A DNA stretch of 64,000 nt from Euonymus europaeus. Taxonomy: Eukaryota; Streptophyta; Magnoliopsida; Celastrales; Celastraceae. The notes beneath the pieces are model-generated. The model was not told the DNA's origin and made no database searches. It worked only from the letters and a program-made list of their open reading frames with translations. Position 1 is the stretch's first letter. Every line of letters begins with the position of its first letter. Position numbers and translations under genes: made by a program. Shown here one piece after another: positions 1 to 10,842 of the stretch. The stretch spans positions 18,798,501 through 18,862,500 of the forward strand of contig OY756958.1 of assembly GCA_963580455.1 (NCBI GenBank), given 5' to 3'.

Positions 1-706
1 ACTCGGGAATGCTCTTTGAATGCTTCTTTGACAGGGAGTGCTTTAATGTTGTATGCCGAACTCCAGTGGTGAAGGAGGTTATAGCTATAATCGGTTGGAG
101 GTCTGGTATCTCCAAACATTCGCTGTTGAATCTGGTCACAAATTCTCGTAAATTTTCATGAGGCTTTTGTCGGATGGTCACCAGTGTGGCGTTAGTCTTC
201 TTGACCGGTCTTGAACTTAAAAAATGAGCAGTGAACCTGTTGGTAAGGTTGACGAAGCTATGAATACTGCCCTTTGGCAGAGCTCTAAACCATCGTCTTG
301 CTAAGCCAACAAGAGAGACCGAGAGGATCTTACAGCAAACTTCCTAAGACGTTTGTTGAAACTCTATCATGGTTTGGAAACCAATGACATGATCAAGAGG
401 ATCCCCCGTCCCATTATACTTTTCTACACTTGAGACCTTAAAATCCGTCGGTACCCAAGCATGTTGAATCTCGGCTGCCAATGGGGCTAAGTTCCTATCC
501 CATTCCATTGTATCAAGAAAAGGGCATCCTTGCAAAGTAGCTATTTTTTGGTCTACCACGCCTTTAATGAACTTGTTGTCCCCTTTATAGGTGTGAATGG
601 GATGAGTTCGCCAAGTAGTGGCATCGAGGTTACTGGAGCGTGTTATGCTTCTGATAGTTTTGCCACGTGTCTTATTCTTATTAGAGAGAATAATTATCTT
701 CATCAA
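1..706 (-). pseudogene. Ty3/gypsy gag fragment (5' part, runs off left edge)
   Basis: On the - strand an open stretch (706 to 344) contains the gag landmark FKVSSVEKYNGTGDPLDHV, typical of the start of the plant retrotransposon gag domain. Downstream, through frame breaks, the translation continues with RWFRALPKGSI, then a polar stretch ending in LREFVTRFNSE, the usual order of the Retrotrans_gag family (capsid precursor). Stops and frameshifts make it a pseudogene. It is a separate copy from the gag at 7458-9250, because it lies beyond the 3' side of that element. Its upstream end is lost near 710, where the sequence becomes the leader of an oppositely oriented ORF. The rest of gag and any pol lie outside the window to the left. 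Confidence 0.8.
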
Positions 707-901
707 TACTATATATTAAAGTGAAGTCACCCTTCTGTGAGCGACTAGAAACCTTTTTCTATATTCGCAAAAGTGGATTTGAATTTGCATGGCGTTTCTA
801 GAATTTTACTTTCTTTTGTGAGAAGCCTTATACTTTTGTTTCTTCTGTAATTCTTCTCTTCAGCAAACAGTCCTAGTTTCTTTATTCTAGGAGCTGAAGC
901 A

Positions 902-2063
902 ATGGGTGCAACTAGTTTTAAATGGGAAAAAGGAGATGGTGAAGCTATTATTGTTAATGATGAACTTCTCTTTGCCTACATCTAGGAATCGAATCTTAAG
1001 AGCCCAAAGGTCCAAGCCAGTGAACTTTGTTTCTTGGCATGGTTCCAGATTGGCCAATCCCAATCCCATCATCTGGAAAAAAAAGTACCACAAGAGTGAA
1101 TTTAGTTTTGTTGCTCTTTGATTTAATTTTTTGGTGATTATGGAATAATTGTTGTTTGAGGGTGTTTTGGCTGCTATGAGGTATTGGGAAAAGTTTTTTC
1201 ATTGCTTTGATAATTCGATTTAGTTGTATTTGGTCAGTTTTACTCGCAGATCACTTCATGGCTCGATGAAGCTATTCATCCGGCTATGAAATCTTTCGGA
1301 CTTATCTTCTCTTTAAAAGGTTCCCCTGAACCATCCAGCCCTCCGGCCCCAAAATATCAAGTATGCCAAGAAACTTCCAGGAGAATTTTCCCTAAACAAT
1401 CTGCAAGTCTCCAAGCAACCACCAAAGCTTCTTCCTGTAAATCTCCCGGTCTTGCCATTGACGTCAACGACACATCTAGTTCTGAGAGCGACAATGAGAA
1501 CCAATCACTTGATTCTTCCATCCATATTTCGAGAGATGGATCTTGTCAGCTATGAGTACTGATATTTTCAACCAATGTATGGCTGATGCAAAGGTATTGC
1601 TGCGTGATCCAAACCTTCATTATCTCTTTAAATATCAACTCTTTTATCTTGAATCTGAGCTATCAATCATGGTATCTTATTTCCAAAGATTCTCTAATGA
1701 GAGCGCGATCCTTTCTACCAAGTGTGATGACTTCTCCAAGCTTAATGATCAAGCTAAAGAATTGAAGGTTGGGATTGAGTGGTCCAAAGCTGAGGATCTC
1801 AAGCTGCGCCAGACCATACTGAGTCATTGTACAAGGAAATTGAAGATATGAAAGAGGAGTCTTTCAATATGAAGAAGCAAATTGATGCCTTGTCTACCAC
1901 TCGTTCTAAAGAAACAGCACAACTGAAGCTATTGGTGGCTGGGATCAAAAATTCCTATGACACTGTTCTTCGTAGCAACCTTGAGCAACAACTCCTTCAA
2001 AAGATCACCACTTTATCCCATCAGTGGAAAACTGTGAAGAAATTAGATTTTCCTTATATTTGA
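902..2063 (+). pseudogene. Antisense accessory ORF of the Tat-like element (coiled-coil, probably spliced)
   Basis: This + strand coding region lies just beyond the 3' end of the - strand integrase. It starts with ATG at 902 (MGATSFKWEKGDGEAI), reads to about 990, and has an in-frame stop there. A likely intron ends with a pyrimidine-rich tract and CAG near 1249. Coding resumes through a Ser/Pro/Thr-rich stretch (about 1286-1555) and then a heptad-like, Leu/Lys/Glu-rich region (1543-1851, frameshift, 1827-2063) that looks like a long coiled coil. Antisense ORFs between pol and the 3' LTR are a known feature of Tat-lineage gypsy elements. Their function is unknown and I do not assign one. The copy is broken by at least one stop and one frameshift. 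A second, more disrupted example lies at 22560-25520. Confidence 0.55.
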
Positions 2064-2334
2064 TCTTTTTCTTGGATTTTTGGATGACTGTATTTGAACC
2101 GTAGGTCGGTCTTTTATTTTGCTAACTGCTTGAACATGTAGGCCGTGTTTCGACCTTTTTATTTGTAACCTGTCTTTAGAATTACATTGGTTTTTCTTTA
2201 CTACTAGACAAGTTATTTGGCCATGCATTGACCTAATTACATGCGTCTCTGAATATAAGAATTCCTTTCCCAAATACTAGGAAAGTATCCTTTCAAGAAC
2301 TTGCCATTAATAAACTTTCTGTGAGGCTACCCTT

Positions 2335-3622
2335 CTAAACTGCTAAGCCAATACGCGTTCCCTCCCAAGACTTTATGAATCTTGAAAGGTCCCTTCCAAT
2401 TGGGGACCATTTGCCCAGTTCACGATCCTTAGACCCCAGAGGCAGTATGGCCTTCCAGACTAGTTGCCCTTGATGACAGATTTTCTTCTTAATTCTTTTA
2501 TTGTATGCTCGGACAACCTTCTTTTTCTGAACCAGCATCCTGTAGAAAGCCTGAAGGCGGCCTTCATCTAATTGCTCTAATTCCATTATCATTGGCTCTG
2601 AATATTTCTTTGTGGTCAACCCGAGCTGTCTTGCGACTCTCAAAGATGGAACTACTACTTCCATTGGTAATACGACATTGTGTCCATATGTCAGACTAAA
2701 TGGACTTGTGCCAGTACTTGAACGCTTCATCTTCCTATAAGCCGATAAGATTTCTAGAGGAATTTTGTGCCAAGCTCTAGGATTTTCTTCTATCATCTTC
2801 TCTAACATGTTGATAAAAATTTTGCCACTCGCCTCTACTTGACCGTTGGCTTGTGGGTAATAAGGAGTTGAATTAATCAACTTGATTCCAAAGTCCTCAG
2901 CAAATGTTCTGAATTGATCTCTTGTGAATATTGTACTCTGATCGGTTGTGATCATTTATGGGATTCCAAAGGGATAGATCAAATGCTTTTTGACAAATTT
3001 CACCATATCACCTTGCTCCACATTCTTCTTTGGAACAAATTCTACCCACTTGGTGAAATAATCGGTTGCAGCCACTAAAAAACTGTGGTTCTTCGAGGAA
3101 GTTGGATGGATTTTCTAACTATGACAATGGCCCAACTCCTGATTGGCCATGGCTTGACAATTGGTTTCTGAAGCATGGATTCTTTGAATACTTTCGAACC
3201 TCTTTTTTTACACCCTTGTGCATATCTAATAAAATCTTTTAGGATTGTAGTCCAGAAATACCCATGTCGTCTAATCAGCCAAAGTATCTTGATTCTTGCT
3301 TGGTGAGCTCCACACAGTCCTTGTGGACTTGTCCTAATATTTCCATATTGTCTATAAAATTGGGACAACGTAAAAGTAAATCATTATACCCTTTTCTATA
3401 ACATTCTTCTTCGATCAACACGTAGTTCTGAGCTTGTATTCTAATTGTTCTAGGTGTCTTGAGATTTGGGATCTTCAAATACTCCACAATCAGTTGCCTC
3501 CAATCAACTACTAGAAGTTTAGCATTCAAAACTTCTGCAGGCATGCCCCTCTCTTTGATTGACGGGTATTGGCACTTCTCCACCAGAATAATCTTGTGCG
3601 TCAAATTTGCAAACATTTGCAA
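2335..3622 (-). pseudogene. Integrase of Tat-like copy 1
   Basis: The N-terminal zinc-binding region is read at 3075-3622 (QVHKDC, then GAHQARIKILWLIRRHGYFW and YAQGCKK; one Cys of the HHCC finger appears lost). The catalytic core follows at 2335-2955 with ITTDQSTIFT, a second-Asp region, and PYYPQANGQVEASG containing the catalytic Glu. After it come YRKMKRSSTGTSPFSLTYG, usual for this family, and the C-terminal GQLVWKAILP and SWEGT. Integrase inserts the cDNA into chromosomal DNA. Frame breaks near 2960-3070 and between the finger and the core make it non-functional. Confidence 0.8.
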
Positions 3623-3639
3623 TCTTTAGGCGGTCTGAG

Positions 3640-4422
3640 CTAACTCATTGGCCACCCATTTTCTTCCCGTGGTAGGTCATTGAGAGTGATTTCTTTGAAT
3701 CCAACTAACAGTTCAATGGCTGCAGCATAATATGGTGCTAAAGCCAAGCTGCTACATTTGTATTCTCCGGTCAGCTGCCTATTACAAGTTGTGAACCTCC
3801 CAACACCTTGACATTCCTTGCTCTGAGCTCTTTCAAACTCTCCAGGCCAATCAAGAGAGCCTCATACTCCACTTAATTGTTGGTGTAATCAAATTCCACT
3901 TTGAATGATAATGTGGATTTAGTACCTCCTGGTGATTCAATTACTACTCCTGCTCCAGCTACATTGTCTGTGCTTGAACCATCAAATTTTAGCACCCAAT
4001 GATTCTTTTCTGCATAATACATAGACAACCATTCTTCATCTTCTGTCTAGAGCTCCAATGATTGGTGGTCTACGAGAAAGTCTGCCAATGCTTGTCCTTT
4101 AACTACTTTTTGCGGCCTCCACATAAGAGTGAATTCTGTTAAGGCCAACGAAAATTTCCCTACTATGCCAGTCATGATTGGTTTGTATGACATATATTTC
4201 AATAAATCAAATTTAGAAATAGCATGTACCTTTGCTCTGATAAGATAGTGCTTGAGTTTTATACAAGTAAAGTATAAAGCCAAACACATCAGTTTCAGTC
4301 AAAACCCAACTTAAATAATAAATGGCTTGCTCATATCCTTGGTCATTGTCTTGCGCCAACAAACAACTTAAGGAATCATGAGAGGCTGAGAGATAAGCTT
4401 CAACGAAAACTAGAGGTGCCAA
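3640..4422 (-). pseudogene. Dual RNase H region of Tat-like copy 1
   Basis: At about 3640-4020 (- strand) the reading gives HWVLKFDGSSTDNVAGAGVV, then TNN.VEYEALLIGL and LGGSQLVTRQLTGEYK. This is the archaeal-type RNase H (aRH) pattern with its D-E-(D) residues, except that the usual Asp of GDSQLV is Gly. The stretch 4047-4422 holds the ordinary gypsy RNase H and connection segment (YLSASHDSLSCLLAQ; AIYYLSWVLTETD). Two RNases H in tandem characterise the Tat lineage of plant Ty3/gypsy elements. Several stops interrupt both. Confidence 0.7.
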
Positions 4423-4439
4423 TACAGGTGGGTTGCATA

Positions 4440-5480
4440 AATAAGTATTGATCTTCTGGAAGGACTCTGTATGTCTTGGTTCCCATCTGAATTCTGCTTC
4501 ATTCTTGAGTTTTAGCAGATCTGAGAACTCTTTTGTTTTCCCTATCAGGTTAGATATGAATCACCTCAAATAATTTACCTGACCCAGAAAATGCTACAAC
4601 TTATTTTTATTTTTTAGTGTGATTGCATTCATAATTGCTTTGGTTTTGTTCTTATCAACTTCCACACCTCTCTGATGAATATCCTAAGAAGTTTTCTGCC
4701 TTCACCCCGAATGCACATTTGAGCAAATTAAGTTTCAACTGCTGTAATCTCATTCTGTTAAAGCTCTTCTACATGTGTGCAATGTGATCATCAACCTTCT
4801 TGGATTTGATGACAATATCATCTATGTACACCTCGAAGAAGTGCTCGATACTGTCATGGAATATTGCGTTCATTGCTCTTTGGTAGGTTGCTCCTGCATT
4901 CTTAAGGCCGAATGATATTATAACCTATTCAAAGGTTCTGAGAGCTACAGGACATCTAAATGCAATTTTTGAAGTATCCTCTTTTACAAGAAAGATCTGA
5001 TAATAGCCAGTATAGCCATCCATCATAGATAAAATTTCATTTTGTGATGCATCATCAATCAACATTTCAACTACTGGCATGACATAAACGTCCTTTGGAG
5101 GGTTACATTCAAAGCCCTGAAGTCAACACATATTCGAATTTTACCGTTCTTCTTAACCACTGACATAATGTTGGAGAGCCATTCTTAATAGCGTACTGGG
5201 CGTATGAAGCCAACTTTGAGCAGCTTCTGAATTTCTTCTTTGACGTTTAGCTCCACTTCTACTGATATCCTCTTTGAAGCTTTCTTTATCGCCTTGCAAT
5301 CAGGTTTGATTGGAAGCCAGTGTTGTACTAACTTTCGGCTTAAACCTAGTATCTCATCATAATTCTAAGCAAAACAATCACGATATTCTTTTAACAGTTT
5401 GATTAACTATGCTATTGTAATCCTAGAGCTTGCTAATGTAAGTAGGTCATGGGTCCTCCTCTGTCCCCAAATTCACTTCC
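4440..5480 (-). pseudogene. Reverse transcriptase of Tat-like copy 1
   Basis: The - strand translation, through several stops, shows ISVEVELNVKEEIQKLLKVG, VVKKNGKIRICVDFRALN, LSMMDGYTGYYQIF, FGLKNAGATYQRAMN and the catalytic box EVYIDDIVIKS (near 4810-4835), followed by LLKCAFGVKAENFLGY. These are the conserved RT blocks in the right order, with the YxDD aspartates still present. No long open frame survives, so it is not functional. Confidence 0.8.
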
Positions 5481-5780
5481 TCCAATGGGTCTTCAACCTC
5501 TGCTTTCTGATCATCCAATTTAGGTGGTGCTTTCTTTAGGTCTTTGGTCTGAATTTCTTTGCCCTCAACTTTATTTTCCTCATCTTCGAAGATCATCTAT
5601 GCTTCATTATGTTCCCATTCTTGATCTACTAATAATCTATCCAGTGCAACCTACATCTGAGCTTTCTGACTACGGCCAGCACTACCCCTTTCTCTAATGG
5701 AGAAAGAGGCATCATGGAACTTCTTTGATAATAGGAATGGAGGACAACCTACATGGCACAACTGCCTTAGGCCGGATCAT

Positions 5781-6356
5781 TTACTTTACCTTCCTTAGAA
5801 TATAGTTGAACTCTACCTTGGATGTAGATAAATACTTTGGATTTTCTTCATTGGCATGACCAAAGAATTTGATTGGTCCCATGTTATCATCGTAGTATCC
5901 GGCTTCCAAATTATTTGAATTGGCCTTGAATGGCCTACAGTCTGCCCCTACCACCTCTATATCATTGTCCCTCCAAAACAGTAACAATTGGTGTAGAGAA
6001 GACGACACACACCAGTTGTTATGTATCTAGTCCCTTCCTAACAAAGCATGATATTTGGCATTAGAATTAATGACAAAGAAAACAATTAAGGAGGTCTTAT
6101 CGCCTACTGTTAATTGCACTGGTAGCACTCTTACTGCCATGGTGATTTCTCCAGTGAATCTAACCATTTTGACGTCTGTTGGGATCAAGTCATCTTCTAT
6201 CAGACCAATAATGCTTAATGCCGAGACCGGTATTGTGTTTACTGCTGATCCATTGTCCACTAACACTTTTTTGATAGGACGGTCATTCATTTGAACTTGA
6301 ATGTACAATGAACAAATGTGTTGAGTCATGTTATAGGATGGCTTTTCGAATACCAC
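5781..6356 (-). pseudogene. Aspartic protease region of Tat-like copy 1
   Basis: The segment 6356-6027 reads with RPIKKVLVDNGSAVNTIPVS: the active-site motif is DNGSA, close to the usual D(T/S)G. It is followed by GLIEDDLIPTDVKMVRFTGE and the closing block YHALLGRDWI. The segment 6008-5781 is the protease-RT linker with GPIKFFGHANEENPKYLSTS. The protease would cut the gag-pol polyprotein. A stop separates the two open stretches. Confidence 0.7.
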
Positions 6357-6593
6357 TTTCTTTGGCTTATCCTCATCAACAATCTAAATGGTGACTGCAC
6401 TATGAGGTTTCTCTTCAGCTTCCATCTCTGTCTTGGCTGATCCACCGTATTTAGATGTTTGGTATACCGGTGGCAGTGTAATAACATTACAATGATACAC
6501 AACAGAGATAGCTTCTACCATAAAGCAGCAAAGAGTAAGACTAACCTCATAAGAGAAACTTCCAACTGATTCAACATCTTTAGTTACGTGCCT

Positions 6594-6736
6594 TGTGACG
6601 ACCCTGCCCTAAGGCACCTAACGGTCCAGTCCTTGTGAGAGGAGATGGGTTGGGGGTGGGGCCCATGGAGCCTGAATGTGAGACGCCTGGCCGCCAGTCA
6701 TGCCTTGGGCCTCTGAACTGGGGCAGGGTCGTCACA
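6594..6736. mobile_element. 143-bp insertion with 16-bp perfect terminal inverted repeats and 5-bp TSD
   Basis: The element begins TGTGACGACCCTGCCC (6594-6609) and ends GGGCAGGGTCGTCACA (6721-6736), exact reverse complements. It is flanked by TGCCT on both sides (6589-6593 and 6737-6741). It is G+C-rich compared with its surroundings. Taking out one copy of the duplication plus the element leaves the retroelement frame on the two sides continuous, so this is an insertion into the gag-protease spacer of copy 1. TG...CA ends and a 5-bp duplication suit a tiny solo LTR (TRIM/SMART size). The long perfect inverted repeat would also suit a MITE. Confidence 0.8.
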
Positions 6737-7114
6737 TGCCTACTAGGATACTTCTTTGGTTTGACTATCTCTTTTTGAACTCTATCTTGTTGGATCATTT
6801 GAACTGCTACTATTGGAGGAGCTTGGTAGTTCACCTTAGTTAAATATCTCGATGGCCTTTGATTGTTCACCAATTCAGCATGTTGGACTCTTATCGGCTT
6901 GAGATAATATGGTTTGGGATTGAAGGATTTTATGACCAGTTTATTCCTTTTTGTCCCTCTCCCTGTACTTAGCTGCCAGATTCTATCTTTGCAACCTTCG
7001 TTTCTGAGTCTGTGTTAATGGTAGAGGGAACTTTTGAGCCTACACTCTATGTCATTTCTGATCATAATGTACTAGATAAGGTACCACATACCTTGGCTTC
7101 TGAGACCTGCTTAG

Positions 7115-7450
7115 AGCAACTACAAAGACATCAAATTCAAAAAATGGGACCCACTTCTATCTCACAAAAATACAACTTTCAATACAATCAAATCAACAAA
7201 ACACATATTTCAATACATCCACATCACCAAAACACATCTCCCAATACTGCCACATCAGCAAAATACATCTCCCAATACAAAATCATTATCCAACCATTTA
7301 CTCTTTCATTCTCAAGCAAAATTATACCAAAACTAATAATGGGTCTCACATCTTTTATAAAAAGTCAAGCCACATCATCTTCCATATCACCAAAACACAT
7401 CTCTCAATACAACCACATCAGCAAAAACACACATTCACATACATTATCCC
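7115..7450. repeat. A/C-rich insertion with internal direct repeats
   Basis: The stretch interrupts the gag-protease spacer of copy 1, which is recognisable on both sides. It contains two copies of a block of about 60 bp with the core ATCACCAAAACACATCTC (about 7225-7290 and about 7387-7440). The left edge carries AGAGCAACTAC and the right edge, read in reverse, AAGGCATTTCTAATGGGG, which weakly resemble hAT-type termini. No convincing target duplication was found, so the class is uncertain. Confidence 0.4.
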
Positions 7451-7457
7451 TTCCCCA

Positions 7458-9250
7458 TTAGAAATGCCTTATTGGATTTGCTCTTATACCTCTTGGTTGC
7501 TGGTTCTGTCTTTGTAAACCGTTGGTGTCATCAAGGATTTTTTTCCTCCATTCAAATTTATGTGTCCTTGGTTGTGAAATCTCCCTTTCATAGCTTCTTC
7601 TATTCAACAGGCTTCTCAAATAAGCCTTGATTGCATTGATTGTAGCTACTGGGGGAAATGGATCATCCTCTATTAACATGGTCTCCTTGTCATGAAATCT
7701 AATGGTTCCCTTCTTGATATTTTCCTGAATCATGTTACGCAAGCGCAAATAATTCACAGTGCAATGTGTTCAGAGATCATGATACTTACAGTATTCTTTG
7801 TTTTTTAGCTCGTCTTTGGATGGCATTTTGTGATTAGCAGAAATTGTCAAAAACTTTTCAGCAAGAAAGAAATCAAAGATTTCTTCAGTCTTGGCTATGT
7901 CAAAAGTATAGACTGGCCCATTGTTGAGTGACTTCTTGATTGCTCGTTCTTTAGGTTTTTCCAGCGATGGACAAGTGACTGGCCCTGTGTTCTTGACTAT
8001 CTCTGCAGTCTCCACGTCATGTTGTACTTCTTGGTAATAAGTCCCTGCTGAATTCTTTCTTCTTCGAGATTCTTCTTTGAGTAATTCTTCATACTCCACC
8101 TTCACTGCCAATTCATAGAATTCTCGGAATCTCATTTCTTGAAACTTTTTGCAAAGTTCAATATCAAGACTTTATTGTGCCATCTTCACAAACTCAATCT
8201 TAGGAAGGAATATTTTGCATTGATTCCACATCTTCTTGAATCTGGTCAAGAATGTATCAAAACTTTCTCCAGACCTTTGTGACAGCCTCGATAGTTAAGC
8301 AATGAATATTTTTGGCTCTGATCTAAAGAACTGTGTGTGAAAGATTCTTTTCATTTCTTGCCAAGAACCCACCGAGTTCTGGGGAAATGTTGAGAACCAA
8401 GTGAATGTTGGTCCTGTCAGTGAATTGGGAAATAGATGCAGTTTGAAGATATCAAAGTTACCATAATTAGTTAACTCACCACATTGAATGGTAAAATGTC
8501 CAACATGCTCTGAACAACGTAAATTCTAGTGCTCTGAACCCTCGAGGATAAGGATTCTCTCGATCAATGAACTCCATGTATGGTTTGTGATATTTAGGGT
8601 GACTAACTTGTCTTAGTCCAGGTCCATAAAGCTCCTGAAAAATATTCCCGACAGTATCCATGTCTATAGGTGGAATTTGGTCAGCAGAGTTCTCGTAAAC
8701 TGTGAACCCAGGAATTTTGGATGTGCCTTCCTGATGGTTGGTGTTAGGTACTTCATTATGATGCTATGCCCCTAGAAAGTTAGTTTGATTTTTATGAGCA
8801 AAAACTTGTGAGTAGACCTTTGGGGATGGTGTTCGTCCAATGCCAGTCTTGACAATAATACTGTCTTCCCTTTTGTGAGGTGTCAGAGGCTTTGGTCTTG
8901 CCTTTGTCCGCCTTGGGAACTGACTCATCTTCGCCTTTTGAGAGGAGATGAATGACAGTTTGCATTGCATTATGGATTATAGTCTGCAGTGTGAGCATAA
9001 AGCTCAGTTTGGAATTCATTCAGTCTAGTGTCCAGCACATTGACCTTCTTGGATGTTACTAGACTGGATGGCCTACTCTGAGTAACCTACTCCCTTGGTG
9101 ATGAATTCTGAGAAAACAACACCTTTTGAGGTAGTGGTGATTGATTGATCCCTGCTGTTGTAGGATCTCCCTCTAGAAGTTTGCTTCCTATTGCAACTTC
9201 CTTATCAAATCTTCGAGTTTTGGGTGACATTTCCGATAACAACCAGTGAG
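7458..9250 (-). pseudogene. Gag of Tat-like copy 1
   Basis: Read on the - strand: a Lys/Pro-rich N-terminal part (9019-8764), DRENPYPRGFR (8661-8476), then LTGPTFTWFSTFPQNSVGSW and GESFDTFLTRFKKMWNQCK through frame breaks, FREFYELAVKVEYEELLKEE (8135-7770), and a C-terminal Cys/His knuckle region with CKYHDL.THCT followed by LRNMIQENIKKGTIRF. This is the normal order of a Tat-type gag, which forms the virus-like particle. At least three stops and shifts break it. The 5' boundary is at the primer-like site near 9247-9266. Confidence 0.75.
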
Positions 9251-9266
9251 TCTCACTAGGTGTGCC
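9247..9266 (-). other. Primer-binding-like site next to the LTR of copy 1
   Basis: The - strand reads TGGCACACCTAGTGAGACTC, starting with TGG as a tRNA-primed site should. Nearly the same string occurs at the matching position in copy 2 (around 41846-41862) and, slightly changed (TGACACACCTGGTGAGACTC), in copy 3 (around 45751-45771). I cannot name the tRNA from memory with confidence. Confidence 0.5.
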
Positions 9267-10240
9267 AAAAAGGATATTGTCTCTATTTGGCTATAGTCTG
9301 CCAAAAAGGTCAATCTTACCCCTTAATGACGAGAAGGTATGTACAGGCATGCTAAACACTTGCAGTCAGTCTCAAAGTATGAAAAAATGTGGTGTGAATG
9401 AACTGAAATCAGACTTCTATCAAACGGTCACTCGTAATATCACTACAACTCGTCAAAGAATTCTAGATCCACTGGAAAGCGCATCACTAAATTGGATTAG
9501 AAAGAAATGCCAAAGTGTAAACATTTCATTGATGCACAAAATGATTACAAATTCGTGTGTACAAAGCTGAATGTAAGCTAGAACGCAAGAATGCTGGAAA
9601 GCTCAGAGAAAAAAATTGAAAGATAGATTGATCTCTTTAGGCTGATTTTTGTGTGTATTGGTTGTGTGTGTGTTTGTTGCTCTTCTCTGCCACAATATAT
9701 TTTCCCATAAATTTCTGGAATTAACAGTCACTTCTGCCATGACTGCAACTACCCGAACTTCCTTGCCATGTGCCTCCATATTCTTCAATTGTCATGGTAG
9801 TGGTTCCACTATACCCCCTCCATATCACAACCATAAAATGATGATTCCTCGTGCTCTTTAATGCATTTCTTCAACTAGAACATTATCCCCACCAAAATGG
9901 GTAAGATAAATCCATACTTTCGGAATTCTAGGTAGAACCCAAGACTAAATCTTCCCCCTAAACAACTCTTAAAACTTGGGCCCATGTAATATGTAAATTA
10001 ATAGCCCATTTACCATCCAACCCGATCTTATTGCACCTAAAACCAGTCCACTCGCTTCATCACCTATGGCCCATTTCCACATGCAATGAGTCCGGCCCTT
10101 TTACTTGCAATGCAGCCCATTTTTCTTGGATCCAACCCGGCCCATTAGACCTGCTCAATTATGGTGCAAACAGAGAGATTTTAAGAGCTTTGCTGCTGAT
10201 GTACGTGGAATTTTGGCAATCTCAGTATATTTAGGCCCTC
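9267..10240 (-). repeat. Putative 5' LTR of Tat-like copy 1
   Basis: This non-coding stretch directly follows (in + coordinates) the primer-like site, where the element's 5' LTR is expected. It has a repeated TGCCAAAAAGG near 9262 and 9298 and a GT-rich stretch at about 9650-9675. The outer edge is a guess, because no second LTR copy is present to compare. Confidence 0.4.
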
Positions 10241-10656
10241 TAAAAGGCAATCAAAGTTCGGAAGTGTCGGTGTTGATTTTTTATTTTACTGTTAATTAGT
10301 TTTTTTAATGTCCTTAATATTCTTTTAGTTATGTTAAGATTTTTTATGTTTAAAAGACTATTATTTGCTAGACTTGGGGACTTTCACCGATTTTTATTCA
10401 ATAACCTTTGAGGTTTCTCTCAAATCGAGATTGGTTTGCTTCCGATTGCGTCACAACAAGAAGTGAATCAGATAACTATTACCTCAAATCAGATAACTAT
10501 TATCTTTCTCACAAACGTATCCATTATGTGCCAAGAAGTCTTTTCACAAATTTATAATGAAAAAATGAAACGTTGTGTCAAAAGTATATGTATCTTGACT
10601 CGAAGAAAAAACCCCTTTCTTTACAGGGAGCTGTTAGACTACGTTAATGTTATATA

Positions 10657-10840
10657 TTCTCTCTGTTTCATTTTAATTGTACCCTTCATTTTTTCACAAA
10701 GTTCAAGAAAATATTTAATTATTTTTTAATTTAACGTTTATATCTTTATTTTCAATGTTCATAATTATTGAATTAATTGTTGAGATGAATATGTATTTTG
10801 AGACATTTAAAAAAAAGACAATTAAAATAAACGATGGGAG
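10657..10840. mobile_element. Stowaway-like MITE
   Basis: The left end TTCTCTCTGTTTCATTTTAA and the right end, read in reverse CTCCCATCGTTTATTTTAAT, are imperfect inverted repeats. Both extend into TTAATTGT, and TA flanks each side (10655-10656 and 10841-10842). The CTCCCTCCGTTTC-type end and TA duplication are the hallmarks of Stowaway (Tc1/mariner-derived) MITEs. It is about 184 bp long and non-coding. Confidence 0.7.
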
Positions 10841-10842
10841 TA

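Larger units (their letters stand above)
902..10240 (-). mobile_element. Tat-like Ty3/gypsy retrotransposon, copy 1 (decayed)
   Basis: Read on the - strand from right to left, the order is LTR-like sequence, tRNA-primer-like site, gag, protease, RT, RNase H, a second archaeal-type RNase H, integrase, then an oppositely oriented ORF. The order PR-RT-RH-IN defines Ty3/gypsy. The second RNase H plus the antisense ORF and the RT entry motif (dFAWxYxEMPGL type) point to the Tat lineage. All coding parts carry stops and frameshifts, so it is an old copy. No left (3') LTR is visible: a different gag fragment begins at about 706, so the 3' end appears truncated or replaced. Confidence 0.75.
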
